A stretch of 64,000 nt of DNA from Campylobacter majalis (GCF_905120465.1 NZ_CAJHOF010000009.1:1-64000), one strand, 5' to 3'. Counted from the first letter of the stretch, positions 49,841 through 59,937 are shown. Program-made: numbers and translations. Notes: generated from the letters alone by a model not told the origin.

Positions 49841-50512
49841 ATGAATACACAAAATTTAGGTGAAAAAATACGAAATTTACGCAAAAATCTTGGTTTTAGC
49901 CAAAAAGATTTTGCTAAAAAAATAGGCGTATCATATGGGTCTTTGCAAAGCTATGAATACGGCGAAATAGAACCAAAAAGGCATATTATAAATACTATTT
50001 GCATCACATTTAACAAGCCATTTAACTACTTTTATGAAAATGAAAGTATAGCAGAGCTTATCCAAAATACTAAAAATCAAAAGCAATACAATCTAAATTT
50101 TTACAAAGATGTAAGAGCTAGTGCAGGATATGGGGCATTTAGCGATGATGGCATAGCGGTAAAAATCCCGGTAAATACACAATTTTTAAGCGAAATTTTA
50201 CAAGTTGAGCCACAAGAATACGACATTATCAAAGCAACTGGCGATAGCATGGAGCCATTTATCAAAGATGCTGATTTAGTCCTAGTCGATAAAAAGGCAA
50301 CTCCACAACACGGCGATATCGTAATCGCAATGCTTGATGAGTGCTTGTATGTTAAAAAATATCTAATCGACCCTATCAAAAACGAGATAAAACTCACATC
50401 GTTAAATAGCTTTTATCAAGACATCATAATCACCAAAGATGATCTTGATAAAGTGCGAATAATAGGTAAAGTAAGGGCAAAATTTAACCTTGAAACGACA
50501 AATTTCAAATAG
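49841..50512 (+). CDS. CI/LexA-type repressor: XRE helix-turn-helix plus S24 peptidase
   Basis: A 223-residue regulator. The Cro/CI helix-turn-helix occupies residues 7-55 (LGFSQKDFAKKIGVSYGSLQSYE). The S24 self-cleavage domain begins near the Ala-Gly site ASAGYG (Ala95-Gly96), with catalytic Ser136 in TGDSMEP and Lys172 in LYVKK. Such repressors cut themselves when RecA is activated by DNA damage. No phage genes surround it, so it acts as a stand-alone host regulator. The nearest divergent unit is the small lipoprotein and exported protein operon, a possible target. Confidence 0.85.
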   Translation: MNTQNLGEKIRNLRKNLGFSQKDFAKKIGVSYGSLQSYEYGEIEPKRHIINTICITFNKPFNYFYENESIAELIQNTKNQKQYNLNFYKDVRASAGYGAFSDDGIAVKIPVNTQFLSEILQVEPQEYDIIKATGDSMEPFIKDADLVLVDKKATPQHGDIVIAMLDECLYVKKYLIDPIKNEIKLTSLNSFYQDIIITKDDLDKVRIIGKVRAKFNLETTNFK

Positions 50513-50645
50513 ATTTTAAATTTATATGCGATATTAAAAAATATTTGCAAACAGCCTTAAAGCTAAGCTTTATGTTTGAATTATTGACAAAAAATTAAAA
50601 TTTTGTTAATCTTAGAGTTTATTTTAAAATTTTAAGGAGCTAAGT

Positions 50646-51254
50646 ATGGAGCAAAGAGAAGTCAAGGTTGCAACAGCTGATCCATCGGCATTAGGATTGT
50701 TTGGTTTGGCGATAGTTACACTAGTGGCGGCATCACAAAAACTAGGCATTACAAGCGGAACTTCACTGGTCATACCATGGGCGATATTTTTAGGTTCGTT
50801 TGCACAACTTTTTGCCTGTGTAAATGATGCAAAAAAGCTAAATGTATTTGGCACAACGGCATTTGGTGGATACGGATTGTTTTGGCTTGGGGTTGCGATG
50901 ACGTGGCTTATTCAAAATGGAGTTTTTGGCGACGCAATGAAAATGACTGCTGATAGCACACAACTTGGGGTAGCATTTTTAGGCTATTTAATCTTTACTA
51001 TTTTTATGACAATTGGTGCGTTAGAAACTACAAAAGTGCTATTTGCCATCTTTGTTTTGATTGACTTTTTATTCCTTGGACTTACGTTATCATCATTTGG
51101 CATAGCAACTCACGCGATGCATGAATTAGCTGCTTATTCTGAGCTTGGTATATCAATTTTAAGCTTTTATGCGTTTGGTGCAAGTGTTTTAAATGCACAT
51201 TTTGGACGCGTTTTCTTGCCGCTTGGTAAGCCTTTTGGAATATTTAAAAAGTAA
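50646..51254 (+). CDS. satP: Acetate uptake transporter, SatP/YaaH (GPR1/FUN34) family
   Basis: A 202-residue inner-membrane protein with six helices. The family signature appears as ADPSALGLFGLAIVTLVA at residues 10-27 (NPAPLGL-type). FGTTAFGGYGLFWLGVAM is also typical. It moves acetate or succinate with protons. AAGGAG precedes the ATG by five bases. Its 3' end overlaps the convergent DMT gene by 11 bases, so termination of both must be tuned. Confidence 0.88.
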   Translation: MEQREVKVATADPSALGLFGLAIVTLVAASQKLGITSGTSLVIPWAIFLGSFAQLFACVNDAKKLNVFGTTAFGGYGLFWLGVAMTWLIQNGVFGDAMKMTADSTQLGVAFLGYLIFTIFMTIGALETTKVLFAIFVLIDFLFLGLTLSSFGIATHAMHELAAYSELGISILSFYAFGASVLNAHFGRVFLPLGKPFGIFKK

Positions 51255-52155
51255 ATTTTAGCATCCAAACACCAACAAAGAGCAAGATAAAACCTAAAAT
51301 TTGCTCTTTGTTTATTGATTTTTGCAACACACCAAACAAACCCACCATATCAATGATGATCCCACCGACTATCATGCCAAAAAGCGACCACACAGACGCA
51401 TTTGCCACGCCAATAATAGGCGTAATAATGGTGATAGCATACACATACAATGCTCCAAAAATACCACCAAAATAGATATAAAAAGGCTCTTTTGATAAGG
51501 TTATTTTTAATAAATTTTTAAAATTTCTAAGCACAAAAATAGCGATAAAACAAAGCACACTAAACGCAATACCAAAAGATATAAAAGCGGCTTTTAGCGA
51601 TGAAAAAAGATGATTTGAAAGATTTGTATTAATACAGGCTTGAACGCTAAATGCAACGCCTACTAAAATACCAAGCAACCATAGTGCAGGATTAAAACTT
51701 AGTTTGAAATTTTTATCCTTAAAACATATAACGACACTACAACCAATAAAAACAAGAAAAAATCCCAAAAAATTAAATGCATTATAGTTTTTAATCTGCA
51801 TGTCAAGTAAGCCATAAATGTCTATAATAACGCTAGAAACAATCTGCCCTAATACAAGCAAAACAATAGGCAAAATTGCCCCAAGTTTAGCAAACAAAAG
51901 TATAGCCGCACTAATTCCAAAAACGCCTAAAAATCCACCAAAAAAATGCCAAAATCTAGCATTCTCATAGTTCCACGCCATGAAATTTATAGAGTATCCA
52001 TTAAGTAGTAGCAAAACGCAAAGCAAACTTAAGCCAATAAAAAATGAAACCAAACTCGCTAAAAACGCTGAAGTCACTACATTTTTAACACGCGAGTTTA
52101 GTCCGGTTTGAAACGGCAATAAAAAGCCGATAACAAAACTTAAAGCATAAAACAT
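51244..52155 (-). CDS. DMT-type transporter, YdcZ/DUF606 family, two repeats
   Basis: A 303-residue membrane protein of about ten helices, made of two DUF606 repeats; each half starts with GLNSRVKNVVTSAFLASLVSFFIG or CINTNLSNHLFSSLKAAFISFGIG-like segments. It may move a small metabolite. As the last gene of the minus-strand operon behind tenA, it could carry a thiamine-related compound, but this is only suggested by place. Confidence 0.75.
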   Translation of the reverse strand: MFYALSFVIGFLLPFQTGLNSRVKNVVTSAFLASLVSFFIGLSLLCVLLLLNGYSINFMAWNYENARFWHFFGGFLGVFGISAAILLFAKLGAILPIVLLVLGQIVSSVIIDIYGLLDMQIKNYNAFNFLGFFLVFIGCSVVICFKDKNFKLSFNPALWLLGILVGVAFSVQACINTNLSNHLFSSLKAAFISFGIAFSVLCFIAIFVLRNFKNLLKITLSKEPFYIYFGGIFGALYVYAITIITPIIGVANASVWSLFGMIVGGIIIDMVGLFGVLQKSINKEQILGFILLFVGVWMLKFTF

Positions 52156-52165
52156 ACAAAACGTA

Positions 52166-52828
52166 TTAAATTTGCATTTTCATCTCAAGCCCATGTTGCC
52201 AAAACCCAACCTCAAGCCTAGTGACATTACCAAAAATCTCGCTTAAACGTGAAAATTTGCTTTCATTAACCACATTGCTATAACTATCGACAAAGGCTAT
52301 AAACTCATCAACTTCACTTAAAAATTCATCACTTGAATACGTATCTATCCAAGCCTTGTAAGGGTGTGAGCTAGGTATCTTGCCAAGTCGCTGTTTGATA
52401 TTTTTACCAATCACGCCGTATCCAACCGCACACGCCGCAAGTGCTATAAGCATATCTAAAAAATCGCCACTCTCGCCAACGCTTAGCATATATCTACTAT
52501 AAGCCATATTTAATATACTCTCGTCAAAATCGCTGAAATTTTCAGTATCGATGCCTAGTTTTAGTATCTCTTGATGAAGTTGCATTTCGCCCTCGACGAT
52601 GTAGTTTTGAAATTTCATCGCAAAGCGTAGCTCTGTATTTGTTCTGGCATTTATTGATAGTCTAGCGTAGCATTTTGCATAATTTATCAGATAGATATAA
52701 TCTTGTTTTAAGTAAAACATAAAATTTTCACTGGGCAAAGTGCCATTTTCGATCTGTTTTACAAACTCATGATTTATATACTCATTCCAAATTTTAGCAT
52801 TGTCATCAACTAGTCTTTTAAACAGCAT
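52166..52828 (-). CDS. tenA: Thiaminase II / TenA family protein
   Basis: A 220-residue all-helical enzyme that salvages thiamine pyrimidine. It has the TenA motifs NFMFYLKQDYIYLINYAKCYA, the cysteine region ALAACAVGYGVIG around residue 130, YKAWIDTYSSDEF and the late Glu region. It starts 10 bases after the DUF4230 gene. Normal length. Confidence 0.9.
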   Translation of the reverse strand: MLFKRLVDDNAKIWNEYINHEFVKQIENGTLPSENFMFYLKQDYIYLINYAKCYARLSINARTNTELRFAMKFQNYIVEGEMQLHQEILKLGIDTENFSDFDESILNMAYSRYMLSVGESGDFLDMLIALAACAVGYGVIGKNIKQRLGKIPSSHPYKAWIDTYSSDEFLSEVDEFIAFVDSYSNVVNESKFSRLSEIFGNVTRLEVGFWQHGLEMKMQI

Positions 52829-52837
52829 TTTAATCCT

Positions 52838-53521
52838 TTACGCTACATTTTGTATTTGAATATTTGTGTTGTCATCGTCAAACTCAAAGCTAACCTGCAC
52901 TGCACCAAAACTCTTAGCTATCGCTTCTAAGGTATCTTTGGCTGATTTGTGTATCTTGCTTTGAAGCTCTTTTATAAGCCTTACGCTCATCTTTTCGACT
53001 TCAGACTTAGCATCGTTTATCAAGCGATTTTTATCCTCTTCTCTAAAGCCACTTCCAAGCAGTCCATTTAACGAATCAGGAAGCAAAAATGGTATAAATT
53101 TTCCATCTTTTTCATCATAAAATTTCATGTCAGCAATTGAAAATTTATACTTACAAGGTGGCATTTTAACGTGATATTTTGAGTTTGAAATTTGCGTAAT
53201 CTGAAGTGCTTGGCTGTTTAAATCATAGATAAAGTTTATCTCAAACTCAAATATCATAGATAGCTTTTTCTCGCTTACGAGCCATCTTAAATACTCCTTG
53301 CCGAAATTTCCAAAAGCATGGTCTGTTTTTGTGACGATCTCTTTGCTATAAACTTGAAAAACCGATAGCTCACCTATGCTTTTTAATTGCTCTATCTGGC
53401 TTATCATGCTTGTTTTTTCGCTATTATTTTTTATATTTTTAAGCTCTTTGTTTGCTTTAAACAAAGCATAAACAACACCTAGTAAGACTAAAGCAAGTAT
53501 AAAAATCACAATCTCATTCAT
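52838..53521 (-). CDS. DUF4230 domain membrane-anchored protein
   Basis: A 227-residue protein with an N-terminal membrane helix (residues 3-22) and the DUF4230 pattern: IGELSVFQVYSKEIVTKTD, FEINFIYDLN, and a C-terminal VQVSFEFDDD. Members may be lipid- or envelope-linked; function is unknown. In the operon between ilvA and tenA. Confidence 0.78.
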   Translation of the reverse strand: MNEIVIFILALVLLGVVYALFKANKELKNIKNNSEKTSMISQIEQLKSIGELSVFQVYSKEIVTKTDHAFGNFGKEYLRWLVSEKKLSMIFEFEINFIYDLNSQALQITQISNSKYHVKMPPCKYKFSIADMKFYDEKDGKFIPFLLPDSLNGLLGSGFREEDKNRLINDAKSEVEKMSVRLIKELQSKIHKSAKDTLEAIAKSFGAVQVSFEFDDDNTNIQIQNVA

Positions 53522-53542
53522 AACTGCTCCTTAAGGATTAAA

Positions 53543-54754
53543 TTAAAATATCTGCTTAAACTCAAAACCGTTTTTGTTTAATAATTCAGCAACTATCTCT
53601 TGATGATCTTTGCCCTTTGTCTCAAGAGTGATAATAATACTAGCATCGCCATACTCAAGCTCAGTAGAAAAGCGATCATAATCGATTTTTACTATGTTGG
53701 CATTAGCTGCTTTTAGTGTATCAGTAAGAGCCAAAAGTGCTCCTGGCTTGTCTATCAATGTCACTTGGATTATCATTTTGCGTGCTGATTTGATTAAGCC
53801 TTTTTCGATGATGATTGATAGCATTTGAACATCGATATTGCCACCGCTTAATACTATGCCAATTTTCTCGCCATTTTTGTGATTTATTTTATCGTGCATT
53901 AGTGCTGCAACACCAGCAGCACCAGCTCCTTCAACTACAATCTTTTGACTTTCTAGTAGGTGCAGTATCGCCGTTGCTATCTCTTCATCATCAACTTGCA
54001 CAAACTCATCTACACACTCAATGATATTTGCCAAAGTTATCTCACTAGCATCACGCACTGCAATACCATCGGCTATAGTGCGAACTGAGCTTGAGTTTAT
54101 GCTTTTTTTGGCTTTGTAGCTATTAAACATAGCAGGAGCACCCTTTGCACCAACGCCAACGACTTTTATATTTGGATTTACCTGTTTAACACAGCTTGCA
54201 ACGCCACTAGCCAAACCGCCCCCACCTACTGGCACAACGATGATGTCTAAATCTGCCACCTCATCAAGCATCTCAAGTCCCACGGTGCCTTGACCAGCCA
54301 TAACATACTCATCGTTAAATGGATGAATAAAGCTCATTTCATGCTTTTTGGCATATTTTACTGCATATTCATATGCCTCATCAAAATTATTACCCTTTAA
54401 AATTATCTCCGCACCTAAGGCTTTGGTATTTGCAACTTTTAAAAGCGGTGTTGATTCTGGCATTACAATTACGGCTTTGGTGCTAAATTCACGTGCTGAA
54501 ATTGCTACACCTTGAGCGTGATTACCAGCACTTGCAGCGACAACACCCCTTTTGCGTTCATCTTCGCTTAAATTTGCTATCTTATTGTAAGCACCTCGTA
54601 TCTTATAAGCACCTGTTCGTTGCAAATTTTCCTCTTTTAAATACACATCAGCCGCACTTAATATACTTAATTTTGGCGAGTATGCAAATGGTGTTTTGTC
54701 TATAAAGCCACTAATTGTTCTTTTTGCTTGAATTATTTTATTTAAAAGTATCAT
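53543..54754 (-). CDS. ilvA: Threonine ammonia-lyase with C-terminal ACT domain
   Basis: A 403-residue PLP enzyme converting threonine to 2-oxobutanoate, first step of isoleucine synthesis. The PLP lysine is in RTGAYKIRGAYN, the phosphate loop is VPVGGGGLASG, and a C-terminal ACT domain (about 330-403) is the short regulatory type. It overlaps the upstream CoA-binding protein gene by 17 bases, so is translationally linked. Confidence 0.93.
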   Translation of the reverse strand: MILLNKIIQAKRTISGFIDKTPFAYSPKLSILSAADVYLKEENLQRTGAYKIRGAYNKIANLSEDERKRGVVAASAGNHAQGVAISAREFSTKAVIVMPESTPLLKVANTKALGAEIILKGNNFDEAYEYAVKYAKKHEMSFIHPFNDEYVMAGQGTVGLEMLDEVADLDIIVVPVGGGGLASGVASCVKQVNPNIKVVGVGAKGAPAMFNSYKAKKSINSSSVRTIADGIAVRDASEITLANIIECVDEFVQVDDEEIATAILHLLESQKIVVEGAGAAGVAALMHDKINHKNGEKIGIVLSGGNIDVQMLSIIIEKGLIKSARKMIIQVTLIDKPGALLALTDTLKAANANIVKIDYDRFSTELEYGDASIIITLETKGKDHQEIVAELLNKNGFEFKQIF

Positions 54755-55139
54755 TTTTTAGCCTTTGAAGTTCTATTTTTATGCATTTGTCTTGTATAAA
54801 ATTTATAGCATTGTCTGCTGCGATTTGCTTTGCATTTTGATTTGTTATGCCAAGCTGCAACCATAGCGTAGGTATGGCACATTTTATGACTTCATGTATT
54901 AAATCATTGGCATATTCGCCTTTTCGAAACATTACGCAAATATCTATTTTGTCCTTTATATCGCTTAAGTTTTTATACGACTTGCACCCTAAAATTTCAT
55001 CATATTTTGGATAAACTGGATATATATCATAACCATTGTGAAGTAAATATTTAGCCACCATATTACTAGCCTTGCTCTCATCTGGACTAAGCCCAACAAT
55101 TGCAATTTTTTGTATATTTTTTAAAATTTCATCCATCAT
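54738..55139 (-). CDS. CoA-binding domain protein (YccU-like)
   Basis: A 133-residue Rossmann-type protein: IAIVGLSPDESKASNMVAKYLL, YPVYPKYDEILGCKSYKN, and ALPTLWLQLGITN-like end. The ATG at 55139 overlaps the trmA stop (TAATG) with AAAAGG before it; the upstream frame is not preferred. CoA-binding proteins of this type have no settled role. Part of the long minus-strand operon. Confidence 0.83.
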   Translation of the reverse strand: MMDEILKNIQKIAIVGLSPDESKASNMVAKYLLHNGYDIYPVYPKYDEILGCKSYKNLSDIKDKIDICVMFRKGEYANDLIHEVIKCAIPTLWLQLGITNQNAKQIAADNAINFIQDKCIKIELQRLKNDTFK

Positions 55140-56236
55140 TAAAACCTTTTTAGCAAAACACCGCACTCAACATGATGTGTATTTGCAAACTGATCAAATA
55201 CGCCAAATTTTAAAACTTTATGCGTTTTATTTAAATGCTTTAAATCGCGCTTTAAGCTATCCATACAACAGGATATATAGATGATATTTTCATAATTTTT
55301 AATAAACTCAATCACACTTTTGCTAAGTCCAGCACGTGGCGGATCAACTAAAACATGAGTGAAATTATAATCAAAAATGTCTATGTCTTTTAAGCGATTA
55401 AACTCTCGCTCTTTATTAAACGCACTCATAAGCTCATCTGCACTCATGCGTAAAAATTTAGTATTACTAACGCCATTTATCTGACAATTTTGCTTAGCGT
55501 TTGCGATTGAGCTTTTTGAAATCTCAGTTGCCAAAACTCTATTAAATTTAAAGCTTAAAGGAATGGTAAAGTTTCCATGTCCGCAGTAAAGCTCAAGCAA
55601 GTCATCGCTATCGCAAACGCATTCACCAGCCCATGAAATCATCTTTTCATTTATGGCTTTGTTTGGCTGAGTAAATGCTGTTTCGCTAAGTTTTAACTCA
55701 AATTTTTTGCCGTTTATATTTAGCTCATCTTTTAAATCAAGCTCATCGCTTAAAATTTTAACCTTACGCGAACGAGCCAAAATTTTAACCTCCAAAGCAT
55801 CTGCTAAGTTGCGTATATCGTTTAAATAGCTTTCATCAAGCTTTTTGTGATACAAAAGGGTTATTAGTACTTCGCTGCTACTTTGCAAAAATTCAACGCC
55901 AAAAAGCTTTTGTTTTAAATTATCATTTTCTGAGATTTTAGACAGTAGCTTAGGCATAATAGTAAAAATTTTATCGCTTACTTTAAGGCACTCATCAATG
56001 CATAGCTTGCCACCATGTGCGTGATTCATAGTATAGCTTATCTTGTCGTTATCGTGCCATATGCCAAATTCTGCTCTTGTGCGATAGTGTGTAGAATTTG
56101 ATGTGAAAAATTCAAACCCTCCATCATAAAACTCACCAAAATTTTCGCTTACAAGATCTAGCTTAAGCTTGACTTGTTCATCGTAGGGCATAAAAAGAGT
56201 GCATGAGCCACACTCTTTTAGATGTTTGCAATTCAA
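55139..56236 (-). CDS. trmA: tRNA (uracil-5-)-methyltransferase TrmA
   Basis: A 365-residue enzyme that makes ribothymidine-54 in tRNA. SAM site LYCGHGNFTIPLSF, DPPRAGLS, and the catalytic Cys in YISCCMDSLKRDL are present. The N-terminal CxxC (CGSCTLF) is at residue 9, the region that in related enzymes holds an iron-sulfur site. Overlaps both neighbours by 1-4 bases. Confidence 0.92.
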   Translation of the reverse strand: MNCKHLKECGSCTLFMPYDEQVKLKLDLVSENFGEFYDGGFEFFTSNSTHYRTRAEFGIWHDNDKISYTMNHAHGGKLCIDECLKVSDKIFTIMPKLLSKISENDNLKQKLFGVEFLQSSSEVLITLLYHKKLDESYLNDIRNLADALEVKILARSRKVKILSDELDLKDELNINGKKFELKLSETAFTQPNKAINEKMISWAGECVCDSDDLLELYCGHGNFTIPLSFKFNRVLATEISKSSIANAKQNCQINGVSNTKFLRMSADELMSAFNKEREFNRLKDIDIFDYNFTHVLVDPPRAGLSKSVIEFIKNYENIIYISCCMDSLKRDLKHLNKTHKVLKFGVFDQFANTHHVECGVLLKRF

Positions 56237-57921
56237 ATTTTTCTTACCTCAACTTTTTGCCCTATAAAACGCACCAATGCCCAAGTGGCAAAAAGCCCAA
56301 GCGGCAAAGCAATCCAAACATTCACACCAAATGCCACAGGCAAATACCCAATGCCTATTGCCACACCACCAACGCTTAGTGCATAAACTATCTGAGTGCG
56401 AACGTGATCTATATGCGAACAACCTGCCCCCATAGATGATAGTATGGTTGTATCTGAAATCGGTGAGCAGTGATCTCCAAAAATGGCACCAGTAAGCACG
56501 GCAGAGATACTAACAATCATATACGCATGAAGTGCTTCGCCTTCAAGACCGGAACTAACGCCAACAGCATTTGCCAAAGGTATAGCAAGGGGCATGAGTA
56601 TGCCCATAGTGCCGTAGCTTGTGCCTGTTGAAAATGATATAAAAGAGCCTAGTATAAAAATTGCAGTAGGTAAGATAAACTGCGGAGTAGCATCGCTAAG
56701 CAAAGCAACTAAATATCTAGATGTGCCAAGCTCTTTAATAACTGAGCTTAAACTCCACGCAAGTAGCAAGATAACAACTGTGATTATCATCGTTTTCCAG
56801 CCTTTTACCCACGTTTCTATAGCCTCTCTAACGCCAAAAATTTTACGCCAAACACCCATCGTAATAGCCACTATCGTAGCAAGTAGTGCTGATTGAAAGA
56901 GTGCAACAGATGCATCAGCTGCACCAAATGTCTCGCGAAATGTCTCAAAGCTAAACGGAGCTGCTTTGGCAGCCATTAATGCTTCACCCTCAAGTGAGCT
57001 AAGACCGCTAAAATAAAAGCTAACAAATGCACCAATAATTAAAGTAAAAATCGGCACAACGGCGTTTGAGCCTTGTAGTTTTATGCCCTCTTTTGGCTCA
57101 AGGGTTTTATCTTCTACATCTTGCATACTCACACGCGATGAATGCACCTCTCCAGCCCTGGCACGACGTTCAGCACTGAGCATAGAGCCAAACTCACGCC
57201 CCATAAACACAGTGCAAAGTATAAAAAAGAGCATAAAAATATTATAAAATCTATACGGAATTGTTTCTATAAAAATACTATATGAGTTTATGTTTTCAAC
57301 GCCAACTAATCCATAGCCGTCTTTAATAAGTGAAATTTCAAGTCCAACCCATGTCGAAATAATGGCTATACCAGCAATCGGTGCAGCTGTGGCATCAATG
57401 ATAAATGCCAGTTTCTCACGGCTTATTTTAAATTTATCTGTAATAGGCCGCATGATAGGACCTACTATTAAGGCGTTTGCGTAATCGTCAAAAAATATCA
57501 CAAGTCCCATAAACCAAGTAGATATTTGAGCTCCTATGCCTGTTTTTGCACGTTTGCTAAGCCACAATGCAATCGCTTTTGTTCCGCCCATTTTAGTAAC
57601 TAACGCAACCACACCGCCGATACATAATACCTGAAGTATAATTCCGGCATTCCAACTATCAGCCATAGAGCCAACCATGCGTTCAACAATACTAACAAAG
57701 CCTTTTATAAACGAAACAAAAACGTTGTCATTGATGATATTTATTAAAAATGTTCCACTAAAAACACCTATAAAAAGCGATAAAATAACATCTTTTGTAA
57801 TAAATGCCAAAACTATTGCTACAACAGGTGGAACAAGCGTCCAAATGCCAAAAATCTCGGCATTTTTGCCGGGATCGGCTAATGATAAAATTGGTATCAA
57901 AAAAACCAGCAAAATTCTCAT
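56233..57921 (-). CDS. Na+/H+ antiporter, NhaC family
   Basis: A 562-residue membrane protein with about 12 helices and conserved FFDDYANALIVGPIMRPITDKFKISREK, IFGDHCSPISDTTILSSMGAGCSH, and FSTGTSYGTMGILMPLAIPLA. These are NhaC hallmarks. A long loop near residues 245-290 is charged. It keeps sodium and pH balance, though amino-acid exchange is possible. A short hydrophobic lead at residues 1-15 could be a signal-anchor. 4-base overlap with trmA. Confidence 0.85.
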   Translation of the reverse strand: MRILLVFLIPILSLADPGKNAEIFGIWTLVPPVVAIVLAFITKDVILSLFIGVFSGTFLINIINDNVFVSFIKGFVSIVERMVGSMADSWNAGIILQVLCIGGVVALVTKMGGTKAIALWLSKRAKTGIGAQISTWFMGLVIFFDDYANALIVGPIMRPITDKFKISREKLAFIIDATAAPIAGIAIISTWVGLEISLIKDGYGLVGVENINSYSIFIETIPYRFYNIFMLFFILCTVFMGREFGSMLSAERRARAGEVHSSRVSMQDVEDKTLEPKEGIKLQGSNAVVPIFTLIIGAFVSFYFSGLSSLEGEALMAAKAAPFSFETFRETFGAADASVALFQSALLATIVAITMGVWRKIFGVREAIETWVKGWKTMIITVVILLLAWSLSSVIKELGTSRYLVALLSDATPQFILPTAIFILGSFISFSTGTSYGTMGILMPLAIPLANAVGVSSGLEGEALHAYMIVSISAVLTGAIFGDHCSPISDTTILSSMGAGCSHIDHVRTQIVYALSVGGVAIGIGYLPVAFGVNVWIALPLGLFATWALVRFIGQKVEVRKI

Positions 57922-57989
57922 TAAAACTCCTATTTGTTTTTAAAATTTACCTAAATCTATTTATTAGTCATAATGTCTAAGTCATAATT

Positions 57990-58736
57990 TTAATCTCTTT
58001 CGAAATAAAATCCAGCCCAACTTTGCGTAGTAGCCATAACTTCAATTGTATTTATATTCACCGATTTTGGTAAATTTACGCAATTTGAAACGATAGTGGC
58101 TATATCTTGTGCGCTTACATACTTAGTGCCTTCATATACAGCATCTGCTTTAGCAGTATCGCCCTTGAAACGGACCTCGCTAAATTCTGTTTTGGCTATG
58201 CCTGGAGCGATGTTTGTTACGCGAATATCTAGCCCTTTTAAATCATTTCGCAAATTTAATCCAAACTGATGAACAAATGCCTTTGTTGCACCATACACAT
58301 TGCCACCAGGATATGGCCACACTCCAGCAACTGATCCGATGTTTATAATGTAGCCACTTTTACGCTCTTTCATTATTGGCAAAATTGCTTTTGTAGCATA
58401 AACAACGCCTTTTACGTTTGTATCTATCATTGTCTCAAAATCATCTAAACTAGCGTCAATAATGCCTTCAATACCAAGTGCAAGTCCGGCATTGTTGATT
58501 AAAATTTCAATATCTTTAAAATCTTTTGGCAAATTTTTAACTACATCAAAAACAGCTTGTTTGTCTCTTATATCACAGACTGCAATTTGCGTTTGACCTA
58601 GCTCGTTGGCTAATTTTTCCAATCTGTCTTTGCGTCTTCCAAGCGCTATGATTTTGTATCCTTCGCTTCTTAATCTCTTGGCTATTGCTAGACCAAAACC
58701 AGACGTAGCACCAGTAATAAAAGCACTACCTTTCAT
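57990..58736 (-). CDS. Short-chain dehydrogenase, YdfG-like
   Basis: A 248-residue SDR. Cofactor motif TGATSGFGLAIA, NNAGLAL, and the catalytic Ser/Tyr/Lys (GSVAG...YGATKAFV). It resembles YdfG, which reduces 3-hydroxy acids and serine-type substrates. Overlaps the ankyrin gene by 11 bases. Confidence 0.86.
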   Translation of the reverse strand: MKGSAFITGATSGFGLAIAKRLRSEGYKIIALGRRKDRLEKLANELGQTQIAVCDIRDKQAVFDVVKNLPKDFKDIEILINNAGLALGIEGIIDASLDDFETMIDTNVKGVVYATKAILPIMKERKSGYIINIGSVAGVWPYPGGNVYGATKAFVHQFGLNLRNDLKGLDIRVTNIAPGIAKTEFSEVRFKGDTAKADAVYEGTKYVSAQDIATIVSNCVNLPKSVNINTIEVMATTQSWAGFYFERD

Positions 58737-59937
58737 TGTATTCTCCTATTTCACGATTTAATCCTAATACTTGCAAAAATTCTAAAACTTCAGTATTGTT
58801 GTTTGCCAAAGCGTAATCATATGCATTTAACCCAAGCTCATCAAGCTCATCAACATCTACACCATAATCCAATAAAAGTTGTAAAATTTCGGGTGTTGAG
58901 TTTGCACCTGCGTGCATAAAAACACTTCTTTTTGTCCTTTCAAATGCACATAAATTTATATAAAATGGCAGATTTGCCCCTAGTCCTAAAATTGCTGATT
59001 TTGAGTGATTGTCTATATATTTTTCGTTTGGATTTGCCCCATTTTCAAGTAAAATTTTAACCAAATTAGCATCTTTTAACTCAACTGCATAAAATAACGC
59101 AGTCTTACCAAAACTATTTTTATAATTAACATTAGCACCGCTGTTTATGAGAAATTTTACATTTTTTATATTTTTTAAGGCATAAATTATTGCATTTTCG
59201 TCGCCTTCGTTTATACTTGCTCCACGTTTTAAAATTTCTCTTAAAATTTCAGTATCTTTTTCATACAAAAGTGCTGTTTTTAGCAGTGTATTTAGCTCGT
59301 ATGGATTGTAATCTTTAGAATATAACAACGTCAAAATTTCCTCGACATTGTTTATGTCATTTATCTGTTTTTGTTCATCTGTGATATCAACACTCATCTT
59401 GTTTGAGCCAACAGCATGATGAAGTATTTCATAAAGCAAAGCCGTGGCAAAATACCCAGCTTCTACGCTCTCATGCCCTTTTGCTTCGTAAAATTTTGCA
59501 AGTGGTGTTTGGACTTTATTAAATGCATTCCAAAATTCTTTAAATTTATTAAAGTTGTAAAACGCATGATGCCCCCAGTAGCGAAAATACGCCCTATCTT
59601 TTTGCCTAATTAGATCCATTTCATCAGGGGATTTTAGAGTTTTTGCGTATTCGTATGGTTTATAACTTGCTTGTAAAATTTTAACTCCAAGAGTGGCTAA
59701 ACTTTTTTGAAATTTAATATTGCCTACACAAGAAATTCTCTCGCTTCTTATCTGTCTGGCTATATCAAACAACTCTTGCATACCATCAACTCTCATTGCA
59801 GAGCCATCACACTCAAGTAGATTTATGTTAAAATTTTCAACATCTACACTCATGCCATCTTGTAGTTTTTCGCATGAAATTTCAGCACCATAAACGCCAA
59901 TTAAGCAACAAAAAATGACGATTAGCGTCTTTTTCAT
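58726..59937 (-). CDS. Exported ankyrin-repeat protein
   Basis: A 403-residue protein. Signal peptide of about 18 residues ends VYGAEIS. Residues 20-215 hold a non-repeat domain with Cys 21, 39 and 61. From about 215 to 395 there are five or six ankyrin repeats: DTEILREILKRGASINEGDE, VNYKNSFGKTALFYAVELKD, ANLVKILLENGANPNEK, STPEILQLLLDYGVDVDELD. They bind a partner in the periplasm or at the surface. The target is unknown. First gene of the operon. Confidence 0.82.
   Translation of the reverse strand: MKKTLIVIFCCLIGVYGAEISCEKLQDGMSVDVENFNINLLECDGSAMRVDGMQELFDIARQIRSERISCVGNIKFQKSLATLGVKILQASYKPYEYAKTLKSPDEMDLIRQKDRAYFRYWGHHAFYNFNKFKEFWNAFNKVQTPLAKFYEAKGHESVEAGYFATALLYEILHHAVGSNKMSVDITDEQKQINDINNVEEILTLLYSKDYNPYELNTLLKTALLYEKDTEILREILKRGASINEGDENAIIYALKNIKNVKFLINSGANVNYKNSFGKTALFYAVELKDANLVKILLENGANPNEKYIDNHSKSAILGLGANLPFYINLCAFERTKRSVFMHAGANSTPEILQLLLDYGVDVDELDELGLNAYDYALANNNTEVLEFLQVLGLNREIGEYNER

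Noticed and set aside
49841-50512. Prophage around the CI-type repressor
   Set aside because: No integrase, replication or structural phage gene is near; flanking genes are metabolic or envelope genes.
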